Part shown: one piece after another, positions 38,301-53,300 of the stretch
Layout: every line of letters begins with the position of its first letter
Position numbering within the stretch: the first letter of the stretch is position 1
Assembly: GCF_954871325.1 (NCBI RefSeq)
Contig: NC_088775.1
Location: 83,801,561-83,865,560, forward strand
Source of the DNA: Gordionus sp. m RMFG-2023
Taxonomy: Eukaryota > Nematomorpha > Gordioida > Chordodea > Parachordodidae
Direction of reading: 5' to 3'
Length of the DNA: 64,000 bases
Program-made: the position numbers and the translations under genes
Notes under the pieces: model-generated
Seen by the model: only the letters and a program-made list of their open reading frames with translations
Told to the model about the DNA's origin: nothing
Database searches by the model: none

Positions 38301-41300
38301 AACATGCTAATAAAAACAAAACTTCAAAATTAATTACTTTTTGTAAAAAAAAAGTATTATTGTAACATTAATTGATTATATAAATCATGCGATGTGTTTT
38401 GGTTTGCCCCCCCCCTCTTCGCACGCAATATTGATATGATAAGTAAAATATAAAAAAATGAGTGATTATGGTTTAATGATCTCCTTTTCATGGCTTTTCA
38501 GGAAAATATGAAATACACCCCCCCCCCCCCACCAAAAAAAATACAATATCTTTCATATCGATAAAACAGAAACAGGAAAAATGATATCATTTGCTTTTTA
38601 AATAATTTATTTTTAAGATGTAAAAAAAATAAATATTAAAATATTAGAACAAGCGTGGATAATGAGATCCCTGGAGGAATCAAGTGATAGTAATAACGCG
38701 CGCGCTCATTTTAACAGTTAGTCTTCAGGGATCTTACACTAAAAATAAATAATGTATTAAGGATTTGGATAAGAAAACTCTAAAAGGGCGGAGGGGGAGA
38801 ACGCTGAAGGATATAGCCCTTCAGCTAAATTTAAGAATAAAAAGAGAAAGCCTTTTTCACTTTCGCGTCATTAAGTATTTTTTTTTTTAAAAACTCAACT
38901 TAAAAAGAATTCATTTTGCCATTGTGCTATCGGATCATCACTAAAAATATAAACTCGAATTATATAAACAATTATATGAGGCCGCGGTTAACAATCGTTA
39001 TTCAAAAATAAAAAAAAGATAAAGATACCTTTTCTTGTTTTGTTTATGGTGCGTATCTACGCAATCATTTTTGATAATTACGAATATCTTTTTATTTTTT
39101 CATTCTGAAAAGAAGATGCTAGTGTTAGAGATGTGCAAAAGTAGGCCACCGAACGGGTTTCGTGGGGGGGGGGGGGGGGGGGTAATATTTTTTAAGAAAA
39201 TTCGGGCCAGATTGGGTCGTAGAAATTTTTTAAAATATATCTAAATTTATCAATTTTATATTGAATTTTTTATGTAAAATAAAAATATGCGATTTTATTT
39301 ATAGAAAGGCCAAATAACATATATCGTTTATTTTGAGTAATTATAAAAATTATTTTCTATATTTAAATAAATTCGGGCCGGGCCGGCAAAATTTTTTAAA
39401 AAAATATCGGGTTCGGGCCGGGCTGAGCAAAACTTTTAAAAAAAAATTTCGGGCCGGGCCGGCTTGAAAATAGGCCCAATGCAGATCACTCGGTAGTGTT
39501 GTTAAACGGCTCGATTTAAGCCGAAAATGGCGAATTCAATATTTTATCCAGAAATATATTATTGCAAGCCTATTTTAGTCATAGATGATAAAAAGGTTTG
39601 GACATCTATTAGCCAAATTTTGAGGTTTATCCAAAATTTCCTGGCTAAAAGTATTGAATTAACCGTAAATCAGCTCAAGTCGAGCCGTTTTAACAACATA
39701 AAACAGGACACGGCCTGAGTGGTATTTTATTATAATAGTCATTCTATATATTCTGTTTTGAATTGCATTTAAGAAAATTAGATGATGGCTAAATGTCGGC
39801 TAATTAGGCTAAATAAAAAAAAATGGTTTCATAAAATGGGGATTTATTTTAGGGTGACCTTTATAAGGTGATCATTATTTGGAACATTTTTCGTTGAAAG
39901 TTCGGGTTGAACGGTCACTAGTGTTGTCAAACGGCTCGTTTTAAGCGGTTTTTAAAAACGGCTAATATCGGGATAAAATATTACGCAAGCCTAAAAAATT
40001 TTCTCATAGAAAACAAATATTTGGACATCTATTATTGGATAAAATATTGAGTTCGCATTCTTTAAAAATCGTCTCAAATCGAGTCGTTTGAAAACACTAA
40101 TTTTTAGCAAAAATATTATATAAGCCTCGAGATTTGACGATAAAGGTCCAAACCTTTCTGCTATCTATGAATAAAATCTCCAGGCTTATCGACCCGAATC
40201 GGGGGTTTTTTAAGAACCCTATATATTGTTATTCAAAAACGAATTCGAGGTGAATAATGAATTATTCATATTAGATTTTTTTAAACAAATAAGAACAATT
40301 TCCAATTAGTATGAATAATAAAATTTATTATTCTTATTCGATTGGTATAATTTATGCGAATTAGTAGATTATTCGATCGAAGAAAAAAAAAGAAATAAGA
40401 TAATATATTTATTTGCGGTAAGAATAATTCTTTGAATAAGTCAAATTCATGCTCATTCTACGCTTATCATTTTTTTGCCAGGAATCACGATATTATAAAT
40501 AAAGCGTAAATCAAAATTTAACAAAATTCTTTGTGTAAAGGATCCCAAAAAATGTAGATTGTCTTCTTTTAAAATAGGCAAAGCCTAATAATTTTTACCC
40601 AGTTTTAGCATCGATCGTTGCTCATTTTAAAGAGGTTATAATTAATGATAAAGATAGTGTGAAAGAGACCCTCGTATAGAATCTTAAGCTAGCTAAATCC
40701 TACATAAAAATAATCAAGCTACTTCTTGTCCCGCCGGGAATTTTTTTACAAGAACTTGGAATTGGGACTTTTGGAATGGCAATTCCTCGTTATAATTTAA
40801 ATTTCGGTTCTAGCTCATATTGGCCCCAAGTTGTGGAAAAAGTCCAGGTCAGGCACGATCTTGATAATGAATTTCAAATTAATAAATACACAAATATTGT
40901 TGAAAAAGTCACGTATTTTCAGTTTAATATCTTTTAACCTTGTGTTACTGTTTGGACACGAAATTCGATGTTTTTTATAATTCTATATTCTTTTCTTCTG
41001 TCATTTCTTTTTCTTATGATAACTTTGAAATAGTAAACTAATCACTCTTTAAGGCTTGGAATCGGTTATTTAAAAAATGCAACTCATTATGAATTTAAAT
41101 GAAAATCACCCAATTACGTATAAAAAAATATTTTGATAAAGCTAAAATCGATTTTTTTTTTCAAATTTAGATATAGACAATTAATTTTTTACGTAGGACA
41201 TATAAAATTTGTGTAAAATGTTTAAATAGAAAATTGGTTAAAATTTTTGTATTTTATAGAAAGAGAATATTTTAAACCATTAAAGGCACTGACCCACCAA

Positions 41301-44300
41301 TCCACGAGTCAGGAATGGATTCCCCATTGATCCATTTTGTTTTACTAAAATAAATCACGAGGGGACGAACCTAACCTAGGTTTTCTCCTCACGATTATTT
41401 TTTATTCAACGACATAGAATTTTTCTTCTTTTTTATATTTAATTTTCTATCTACTATTGATATGACTAAATCAATATAACGAAGATCCCCTTGTTCCAGA
41501 TATTAACGTAATAACACCTGTTCGTCGCTCCCGTCTCTTCCTATCCAGTTGGTGAAGAAATTTACTAATCGAGCCCTATATGAGCCGCTCCTTACACCTT
41601 TAAATTCCGTCTGTTACAAAATATCGAAATGATTTTACTCGCGAACTCACTTCGATAATTCTCGACGCTTCAGCTAAACTACGCGTGCCTTTTAATTACA
41701 ATTTTAAAGAAAAAAAACGTATCCAAGTCTACATTACCATGACAGGCGAGTTTTAAATATTGATCTTGAAATATACTGAACAGTATATTTCAATTTAAAT
41801 CGTTTTCATTTCTAGATAAATGTTCCTATTTTCTCAGAATGAATAAAGGGTAGTTGTTTCTACTTCGCCAAATTCCATTCATTCATTAGCCATTTTAAAC
41901 TGTCTTTTTAACGCCATTTTTTGAAAACATGTGAGATTTATAATAAAATGTATAGTATTTTAACTTCTCGCAATTAATTCAATTTACCGGCATAAGAAAC
42001 ATAATTAATTATCGAAATAAACTTTTTTTAAAAAAAATCCAATCAAATAAGGTAATCACGAAATGATTTCACGTATATAAAATATATAACACAAAAATTG
42101 TATGAAAAAATGATTTACATTTTGCATTAAAAAAATACTTATATTCTTCTTTCCCAATATTCCTTCTTTTGCATTATATAATATTTCTTTTTTATATTAT
42201 AAATTTAAGATGACAAATTATATTTAACACATATATAGTAGGTAAGTTATATAAATATGATTTGACCTCCATTATCTATTTATTAACCAATTTTTTTTTA
42301 CATTTAAAATTATAAAAACAAAACTTTCCATAAACGTTTTTCATATTTTTGTATCGTACAGGAAAAATAATATTAATAATAGGAATGAGAATTTTCCCAT
42401 TTAATAATAAATCAAATATTATTTCGGTATTTATAATTATGTTTCTAAATAACTAAAAAGGTGTTTTTTTAGTATCTATTTCTTTTCACTGTTTTTCACA
42501 TACCCCCGATTTAATGAGAAGGAAAAGTAGGTCATTTAAGATAATGAGAAAAAGGATGATTTATATTTTATTCGAATTATTTTCAGTGTTAAGAAAGGTT
42601 ATGACGAGAGATAGCAATTGGTATCTTTTAGTCAAATGATGTTTAGAAAAAGAATCCACCATTTTTTAGCGAAACTTTTACGAAGAGATTTTGAAGCGAC
42701 GGATGTCGCTGAATCAATTCCGTGAATTATTTTACCTGCGCCATTTACAATGAGGTTAATATCGCGAACTCATTATTTTTAATTTATTTGCGCAAAACCA
42801 GAACCGCGAAAAATTTGGAACGAAAATTTTTATGCAAACCTATACTTTTATGGCAAACACAGTATAGCGAATTTTTTTACCGTAAATGTATTGCGTGAAA
42901 TCATCATCGCGAAATAATGAATATATTTGCAAATGCATTTATTAAAAGAATTCAATAATAATTTACTACACACATAAGTTCTTAGAGCGAAATTTTAAGG
43001 GTTTACTTATCTATTTTTTTTAAATTGTCAAACTTTTATTTATTTTAAAAAATTTATATTAAATAACATATAAACACTATATTAAAATATAATTTAAATA
43101 TTAAAAGGGATGGGGGGGGGGGGGGGGTGATCAATGAAAACTGCATACAAACATGATTGATCTGCAGATTTTTAAGCCAATATTCTGGCGCAATAGGTAT
43201 TCTTTAGGATCACCGAAGATCAAAGAAATTTTTTCCCTGTGTATTTTAAAAAAACGAGGGCCTCATAAATTGCCAATTGTTGTGGTGACCGAACGAAGTG
43301 AACATCGTCTATGGATGATAATTTGATGTTTTCAGCTTGAGAAATTTAATTTTCCATAAGTATTTAATTTCGCGAATATATCAAGGCAGGGAAAACCTTA
43401 AGCCAAGAAAAGACCTTTAGTCAACCCATCTGGCCTTTTGCCGTTCAATGAATTTAGCCCTATAAGTCTTAAAAACATGGGATATAGGCTATTTTCGGGG
43501 CTTTAAAAATGATATTTTTTATGGCACTGTGCCTAAGATGGCGATTAAAAAATTTGCAATGAAATGGGTGATGGCCATTTTTTTCGACTTGAGTATTATA
43601 AAGGAAGCAGGTTAAGGAAGAAACTATATTGCAGCCGGTACGAAGCCTAATGAATATCCTAAATTGTTCGGAGGAAAAATGGAAGACGAAGTTTTGAATG
43701 GGAATATTGGTTAGGTCATTTGGTTGCTGGTTCGAAGGAAAAATTCAATGAAACTTCAACCACTTTTTGCGCTAATATTGACTTCGCGCTAATAAATTCG
43801 CGAAATAGCGTTCGCTATATTGTATTCACAATTTAGGTTTCGCGATAATGACAGCTATAAAACTTTCACGATAAAAGTTCAGTTGTTTTAGCGACAAAAG
43901 TTTTGCTTTGTCATGGAGGAGAGTTATTGTAAACAAAAAAATCGTATTTTGAGTGGCAGCTGACAAAAATACGAAATTGCTCTCAAAAAATATAAAATCC
44001 CGTCAAAGAATGTTTTAAAATTTGTTTTTTGAAATATCCAAAATAGATATGTTATATTATATTCAATAAAATATAATACTTATCTAATTAAAATGGATCT
44101 TGAAGCATCGTTGAGTTCAAATCAGCTTGTGGATGACCAATTTGGTTACCAGTATAAAAAATTTATAAAAATAAATGAAACTCTAAAAAATATTTAGGTT
44201 TTCATAAATTTTTGTAAATTATTTGTATGATAAATTAAAATGGCGTGTAACCAGCTGACTCATATAGATGCACATTTAACTGAATGAATCGCTAATCTAG

Positions 44301-47300
44301 GTATTATTATATGGCATTATATTATATAAATAGATAACAGCTCAACTCAAGGTATGTTCAACTGAAGGAAATTTTATAATTAGATCCAATATTTTTAAAA
44401 TCAAACAATTATATGAAGTAAGATTAAAGATTAGAGAGAAATGGGGGTTAGCGTTAATTAGATGTTTGAGAGATATGGAGAGTTATAGTATATCAAAAAA
44501 ATTTAAATTTATAACCTGTCAAATATGACAGGTCATGTGATTATAAACCGACTTAAATAAATCAGCCCTGCTAACGGTAAATTCCTTGAGTTGAACCATG
44601 AATCGTATTAGATCATCTGACAGCAGATAATTATGTTTAATTCGTTATTTCGAATAAGGTCGCATTCCGAAATATATAAATCATTTTATTATTAATTTCG
44701 AATAATTCAAACACCGATTAGAATTATTTTTGTTGATACCCAAACGAATGCAAATATAATATCCGTTTTAATTTTTTTTAAAAAAAACAAATTTATCATT
44801 GAAATCGATTCGATCTCGTGATCCCCAGCCACAATAATCATATTGAGGAATTTATTGTTACAAAATATTTTGTTCAAAATAAAAATAATATTTATCATTT
44901 GTTTTCTTAAAGATAAGATTATACACATTACATTACACCTTTAAGGCTACTTTTTTAATATATATATAAATATACAGAATTTGATTTTATATTTATATCA
45001 AACGATAAAATATTTTTAAAAATAAGGGAATGAATGAATGGGAGTCATTGATGTAAAAAAAAAATTATGGCGTTTTTTTGTTCAGCGAGGTAAAGTTAAT
45101 ATCGAAATCTCAACTTAAAAAATGGCGAATTACGAACCTAAAAATCCAAATACTAATATTCATTAATTATCTATATATTAAAAAATTATTTATAATTCGT
45201 CATGATCTCTCAGGAGACATTTATTAGTTTAAGAATGGGGAAGAGGGGTGGGGGGGGGGATAGCGTGGTCATTTATTTTATTTATGAATCACCATTTTCC
45301 CCTCTGAAAAGACAGTCATATTTAATTTAATAATATATCGAATCCGAATATCTGCTATATAACGCGCTCACAGGGTTGGGAGAGTTTAATATGTAAAACC
45401 TAGAAATTAAGGCCTGATGCAAAATGTTTCGTGCGCGTTTTTCGAAAAAAGGCACTGTGAGTTTATATTTTGGGAGCTCAATTTAGGCAAGTCGTACTTT
45501 CATCATAAATGTAATTATTACATAATTTGATAACGATTATCAATTCATATTAAAATGCAATTAGATTTTTTTTAAACAAAAATAAAGTCATATAATATAA
45601 AACAATTCCCTTAACGATGCAAAAAATAATAATAGAAATGAAATATTGCGCTTTGTTAAACTTAAAAAATCAAAATATCAAATTATTATTAACTAGGAAA
45701 ATAAGTAAAAGTGGAATATCATGATCTGCATCATAAATCATCTTTGATTTTTTGTATCGCGTTTAATTAAATTGGGTAGAAAAAAATTATACTAAACTTG
45801 TATTTTATATAATAATATAAAGCTTACGTTTGACTTGTTTTCGAATCTTTTTGTCCGGGTTCAACCAGTACTAAAAAAAATATAAATTGTATAAATATCG
45901 GAGGATTTTTAAAATATGATATTTTTTTTTTTGCGATATTTTCAACCAATTTATTATTTTTTATAAAAAAAATTGTATTTTACAAAAAAAAAGCGAAATC
46001 TTATCATTATTGCAAGCCTTGAGAAGACTTATCGATGGCAGATATTATTAGCTACCATTTTGGTACAAGTCGATCTAATTGCAGTCGACCACTTTTTTAA
46101 AAAAAAATTCGAGCTGCGTTTATGAAGAGTCATAAAAAGGTATTAATTGGCCTTCATTAATGACCATAATAATTATAATTATCCTTAGAAATGTGCATAA
46201 ATACTAGCCGCTAGGCGTAGCTAAGAAAGTGCGAAAGCGCCATTGTAATATAAAATGAATCTAAAGAAAAAATAATGGATAAATTGAAATACTTTAACTT
46301 TGATCTCGGCCACATCCCTGTATGAGAGGCCAAAATAGTCCTTTTCTAATAAATTCAAATGATCGCACACCATGTCAAACAAATCTTTACCATTTGCGTG
46401 TTTCTACATTAAAAATAAATATTTTATAAAGAATTCTATTTCTGTTCCCATTCGGGATTAATTTGTTATGCGTTACGAAGTAAATTTTGAAAAGGTGCTA
46501 TTCAGACTGGTTATCGTAGATTTTTTTAAAAATTTAATATATTGACGGTCATTCCATGTAAAAATCAGCTAAAAATATAAGTATTCGGCCGACTCCTTTC
46601 AATATTGATAAAAATTTGTAAGAACATTATATATCCTCTCATTAATAATAAAAAAACGAAATTTTGACTCTAGCAATTATATCTGAAATAGTGTGGGTTG
46701 AGGTACAAAATCGATCTTTTCTTGCCATTTTCTGGTGTTAAATAATTTATTAATCAATTTCAACTTTATATTTTATATCTATAACTAAGCCAATTATTGA
46801 TTTTTATTGTTATACGTAGTGTTGATAAACGGCTCGTTTGCCCATTTTTAAAAACGGCTAACTCAATATTTTAGCCAAAAAAATAATGCCTAAGCCTCGA
46901 GATTTCGCTCATAGGTGTCTAGACCTTTGGGCCATCTATGAGCAAACTCTTCAGGCTTGTGCAATATTATTCTGGATAAAATATTGAGTTAGCCGTTTCT
47001 AAAAATGGACTCAAATCGAACCGTTTAACAACCTAGTTATATGTGATCATCTTACTGTCCAGTAGAAAGTTTATAAATAATTTTCAAAATGACTAGATAC
47101 TCCAATTTCTTTTCAATATCTTTTCACTGATATTCTGTTCTTTATTTCTTCAAAAATATCGCCAATAATTATAAGATGCAGGGCTGTCTGATATATTGCA
47201 ATCGGGTTGAGTCCGACATTAATCATTTATGAGAAAAATTGGATCGGTCTTTTACATCGAAAACTCGATCCGATATATTAAAATATTAAAATAATTGCAT

Positions 47301-50300
47301 ACTATATTTAAATCCCTGGCAAATAAAATATTCATGATATATACTGTAATTTTATAGTAAATTGAGATTTAATGATTATATGAAATTTACTTTCTTCTAA
47401 CAAACGAATAAACATAAACCATGACCTACCAGATATTAAGATGAGATCATTTTAGAAAATGCTTTAAAATATTTATTTTAAAAGAAAAGATTTTAAAAGA
47501 ATATTTGAATAATATTTTGATTCCATTAATTAAAAAATCGGTTTAAATATCGGATAGGGGAAAGAAATTGCGAATTTTACAGCTCTACTTTTTCTTACCT
47601 TTTCAATTAATAGGTAAATCATTAGAAAGAACGGAGATGAGAATAATCAGATGGGAGTTCAGAGTATCTTTAGAGTGTAAGAAAAACAAGCCAGAAACTG
47701 AGAGAAGGGGGATAGAAGCAATAGGTGATGTCTTGAGAGCAAATAGACAGGTGGTTTGGACATGTTGAACACGGAAGGCAAAGGATGATTGGTTGATTAG
47801 GTTCCGTTATGTTAAATTGGGGGAACAAGACCCACAGGGAGACCAAGGACAAGCTGGGTGAAAGTGTTAGATCATGACATGAAAAGGTAAGGTTTAACAC
47901 GGGGTGATGCAAAGGACTGAGTAAGATAGTGAAAGGCGATTAGAAGGGAAAATGGCCTACCCGGGCAAACCTAGAAAAGAGCCACTAAAAGACGAAAAAG
48001 AAGAAGCCAAATCAGTTTAAATATTGAATCTAATATTAATAAGCAAGTCAATAATTGATCATATCCCTATTATCTCACGTAACATAATTGCTAATGAGCT
48101 AAAAAAATTTAATCTAGCTAGGACATTTGCCCCCCCCCCAATTTTATGTATATTTTTCCAGTTGCAACTTTTTTCCCATTTTATGCATTTTAAATTTTTG
48201 TTATTTTTTGATAAACAAAAAATAATTTAATAATATTCAATTTAAACAAAAATTTTATAGGTATAATAACAAAATAATATAAAAGGGGGTAACGACGTAG
48301 AGCGTTGTGCATTATTGATTTTTTTTATGTATTTTTATTAAAATATTAGGTAGCGTGGTAAATTATTTACAAAAAAATGTCGTTTTCAAATTAGTGTCTG
48401 TGGCCTAATCGGTGATTGCAGATATCACAGAGCGTATATATTCTGCGTTCGAATTCAGGAAGGTTCGCGTTTTTTTCTCATAGGCTAATTAGATCATTAT
48501 GTGCTACGGAATATGATATATAAACACTGAAGCGATCATATGGTTACATAAATATTCATAAAAATGGATCTTAATTCATTTTAATAAAATTTATGGTCTT
48601 TGTTTATAGTAAATATCTACAATATGATGACATCGCTATATATCATTACCCGATATAGAATATTAAAGGGCCTCATAAATTATGGCCATATTCAGTGGCC
48701 CTATAACGGGGGGGGGGGGGTCTATAAATATAAAATAAACATTATCGAGTGGGATTCTTGATGCGTAAAAATCATTGAGATTTTGTCAGTACATTACTCT
48801 GACATGCTTTACAACATATCTTTTAACACCACTAAAATCTACATATATATCTCGTCTAACCTAAAACATTTCGCAGTTCTTTTATTGATTGACATAATTG
48901 AACAATGATTAAATTTAATCGATGACAATAGCACCAAATAAAAGTTGCCTTTGGCACCTCCGCTCTAATAATAGCCTGCACTCCATTGCACTCATGTTTG
49001 AGGGGCCATCATAGCTTTGCCCAACTAGGAATTTGAGGGATAGATTCATGGAGCCAAGTTTGAATATTATATTCTTTTTAATATCGAGTCCAGTTGTATT
49101 TCCCGTACAATATATGCAATTATAAATGATAGCACATATGATGTTTCAAAAATCTGAAGCAATAGCTTTGTTAGTAAGATATGTTGAAAATAGTCAGACA
49201 CCTAAGCCCGTTGAAAGACTGATAGGCCTATATTATACCGGAAATTAAAAGAATATAATATCCAAACTTGGCTCCATGAATCTACCCCTCGAATTCTTAG
49301 TTAGGCAAAGCTATGATGGCGCCTCAAACATGAGTACAATGGAATGCAGGTTATTATTAGAGCCGAGGTGCCAAAGGCAGCTTTTATTTGGTGCTATTGT
49401 CATCGATTAAATTTTATCATTGTTCAATTATGTCAATCAATAAAAGATGCGAAATGATGAGATTTGTCTTGAGAGATATTAATAAGAAAAAGACTATTAG
49501 CATCATTTTTTTGTAATAGATGGAGAGCATGTCCATACCAGGTTTTCGTATTGTTGTAGAATTTTTTTTTATTGTTTTTTGTTTTATATTTAATAGCCTT
49601 TGGAATTGTATTTATTTGGTTATGTCTTAAAGTATGACAAAGGAGTTCAATTTTTCTAAAATTTAGTAAGATATGTAATGGAAGAATTTTGCATTTGTTC
49701 CAAAGGTTAATATTAGAGATTATTCGAGGATATTTAATATTTAGAATGTTTCTAAGACATTTATTAATGAAAATTTGCATTTTGTAAAGGTTGGACTTTT
49801 TATCCCAAGTTTCTATACCGTAAGTAAAATATGAGATAATATAAATCTTAAAGATGTGTATTTTGAGGTTATTTGATAGAATATTTGTATTCCATAATTT
49901 GAGAAAACAAAAATTTTATCGAACTCCATAAATCATCAAACCATTAATTTTAATAATAACACAATTTACTTCACTGAATCACATAAATACCTCGGCATTA
50001 CTATTAATAGTAAAGGCATATCAAATAACCTCAAAATACACATCTTTAAGATTTATATTATCTCATATTTAACTTACGCTATAGAAACTTGGGATAATAA
50101 AAAATCCAACCTTTACAAAATACAAATTTTCATTAATAAATGTCTTAGAAACATTCTAAGTATTAAATATCCTCGAATAATCTCTAATATTAACCTTTGG
50201 AACAAATGCAAAATTCTTCCATTACATATCTTACTAAATTTTAGAAAAATTGAACTCCTTTGTCATACTTTAAGACATAACCAAATAAATACAATTCCAA

Positions 50301-53300
50301 AGGCTCTTAAATATAAAACAAAAAACAATAAAAAAGAATACTACAACAATACGAAAACCTGGTATGGACATGCTCTCCATCTATTACAAAAAAATGATGC
50401 TAATAGTCTTTATCTTATTAATATCTCTCAAGACAAATCTCATTATAAAAAAATGGCTCAATTGCTCCTTATCATGAATCATCCAAATTTTTTATAATTT
50501 TAATTCCTAATACAATTCATGTTATTCTTTTATATAAATATTTTAAACTTTTATATTTTTTATATAAGTCTGCTATTCATATATTTTTTTGTCTATTTAC
50601 AAAATTAATAAAATGTTTGTTACATTTAATTTATAATTTATTGAGTAATATATAATTTAAAAAAAAATATATATATTAAAAAAAAAACTAAATAATAAAT
50701 AAATCAAAAATAAATAAATAAATAATAATATTAATGTTTTTAAAGATACAATATAATAATAGAATTCTTTAATCAGTCATAATAATAAATCAATTATTTT
50801 TTTTTTCAATAATTATCTAAATCATTATTTTCGACCTTACTTCCCTTTTCTTCCTTAATATTTTCTTTTTTCTTTCTTCAACCCTAGGTTATATATTTTT
50901 TTCCTCCTTTATAAATTTTATTATTTCTTAAATAGTGGATCCTGGCTTATCCACGAGAGGTACCGTTATTCCTCTTTAATTAAACGGGCCCTGGTAGTAG
51001 GGTAAATTACTACCAAACTTAGTGGATCCTGGCTTATCCACGAGAGGTACCATGAATCCCTCTTTAATTAAATGGGCCCTGTCAGTAGGGTAAATTACTG
51101 TCATACAGTGAATGCAATTTCACTGCACTGGATACGCCCTCTGCTGGGTGGTGGAGACCACTTAATTGTGTGTTTCCCCAGTGAACGACAAGACAAGAAG
51201 AGATATATGTAGATTTTAGTGGTGTTAAAAGATATGTGGTGCTCAAAGCATGTCAGAGTAATATACTGACAAAATCGCAACGATTTTTACGCATCAAGAA
51301 TACCACTCGGTAATATTATCTTATTTGTTTAGATTCAAAGTGCTTATTTTATATTTATAGAAGCTGGCTATCATCATATAAAGCGATTGTAAAATTTTTC
51401 TATTTTATTATGCCTTGAGGGCAACTTTGATAAATTTAAAAGAATCTGAAGATCCTGACACTTTCACTATGGCTAGTGCTATAGTCTTTAGAATAGAAAA
51501 ATTTGATTTTATCACTTTGTGTTTTAGATAAAATATTGTTGATAACAAGCTTGGCTTGCACAAAATTGCAAACATTTCGAAGAATATAAGGTTTGCAGTA
51601 AATCAAATTCAATTGGCAAAAGATTGCCTGATTAATTTGAGAAGTAAAATTTAAATTATTGTCATTTGTTATTTTTTAATCCTAATAAATAATAAGACTG
51701 AATTTTTGGATGTTTTTCAAAGGCACAAGATTTTATGAAGGAGAGAAATCTACCTTTTCATTTTGAAAGTAGACTTCAAATATTACTATCCAAAAAGGAG
51801 AGGTATATACTTTCATCATTAAATAGATTTTTATTTTAGCTTTAAAACCAGTGTTTTGCCCTTGATTTGATTATTATGCAGTTTAATAAAAGATTTAATG
51901 ATGAATCGATGAAATTTTCAAATCCATCATTTTTTACACTAAAGGGAATGGCGGAAAAGTTAACGTTAAAAGGATATCGAGAATAACTGTGAATTTTACC
52001 ATTTAAATTAAAGTCAAATTTTTGAAGAAATGATGAAGTTTCGAAATATTTATAAGATGCTAAAAAGGGGGATGTAATTAATACACGTGACCTAGAGGTT
52101 AAAGAATCTAAAGATTGTCAGATTTTGAGAATCGTAAATTTATTTAATCAAAATATTTTTATTAATATATTATTTCGTTTCTTCTTCTGATTATGATAAT
52201 TCTGAGAGTTATGATTTAGACTGGAAAAACTATTCGTTTATTTTATCTTATCGTATACTTTTAAATTTTTCTGCTTTCCCTAATTTAACAATTTTATATA
52301 AATATTTATTAATCATTCCTACTACCTCATGTACTGCCAAAAGGGTCATGAGTAAAATTAAATTAATTAAAACAAGACTGTGTAACCATGAAAGATCTTC
52401 TTATATCAATGGAAAAAAAATTATAACAATTAAATATTGATGAAATTATAAATTCTTTTGCTTTTTCTTCCCTTAATTTGTCTAAATTTAAAAATAATAT
52501 TTTTAAAGTATATATTTTTTTACATTTTATTTATATTATATATTAGATTGATGCAATAAAGATTATTTTTGAAATTTATGGGTGGTAAAGAATAATTAAG
52601 CATTTTTTCGAAGGGAGGGGGGTACTTTTCAGGAGTGTATTCTGCTTCCATCGGTCAGAAAGTGTAGGGGCCAGTTATTATTCATTAATAATCAAAATTT
52701 TGTTCTAGATCCCCTTCTTTTACAACAGGGCTTTTTCTATCAGGCATTAAATTATCCAATCCCCGCAAGTGCCCCCTCCCATGTAATCGAATTCCGATCT
52801 TCTACAGTTTTCTTTAAACTCCTCCTAGTAGTGGGGAGGATTTGAAGTATTTTTTGTGATATTCCATAAAGTTTTAAATGAATTTAAATCAAGGGGTCGA
52901 TACTGGCAACCCTAAATATTAATCCTTCTGTACAACTATTTAGTCAATTTCACAGTATAACATGGTACTGCCTTGTTGAGATGATTTGGTGAAGATGTTA
53001 ATCAAGTGTCTCTTAATATTTTAAAGCGTTTAGTATGCGGTTTACGAAGGACAAATTTCCAGCACCCTTGCAACTCATAAATATTCCCTATCATATAGCT
53101 CTCTTGGTATTTAGCAGTTCGTTTTAAGCAATCAGTATGAAAAACTTTGTTTCAATTACTTATTACACGATTCGTAACATTATCTATCATAGTTCATTAG
53201 GAAAGGGGGATTCATCTGTAAGAATAAAGGCATTCCATTGTTGAAAGTCGAATTGCTGCTTTTAAGAGCCTATTATAATATTTCCTTTTTTTGAATCATT

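Larger units (their letters stand above)
48737..51318. repeat. Nested fold-back structure built from LINE 3' sequences
   Basis: Three inverted pairs: outer 48,737-48,860 with 51,200-51,318; left inner 48,868-49,080 with 49,240-49,455; right inner 49,445-49,890 with 50,010-50,450. The right inner pair encodes the same LINE protein end on both strands. Arms look 85-95% identical by eye. Confidence 0.88.

Noticed and set aside
45365-45480. Possible MITE with CTCACAGGG and CACTGTGAG ends
   Set aside because: The inverted match is too short and no target duplication was found.
48660-52680. A single large hAT element bounded by CAGTGGCCC and a GGGGCCAG end
   Set aside because: The terminal match is short and no 8-bp duplication fits, so I kept only the internal decayed transposase and fold-back repeats.
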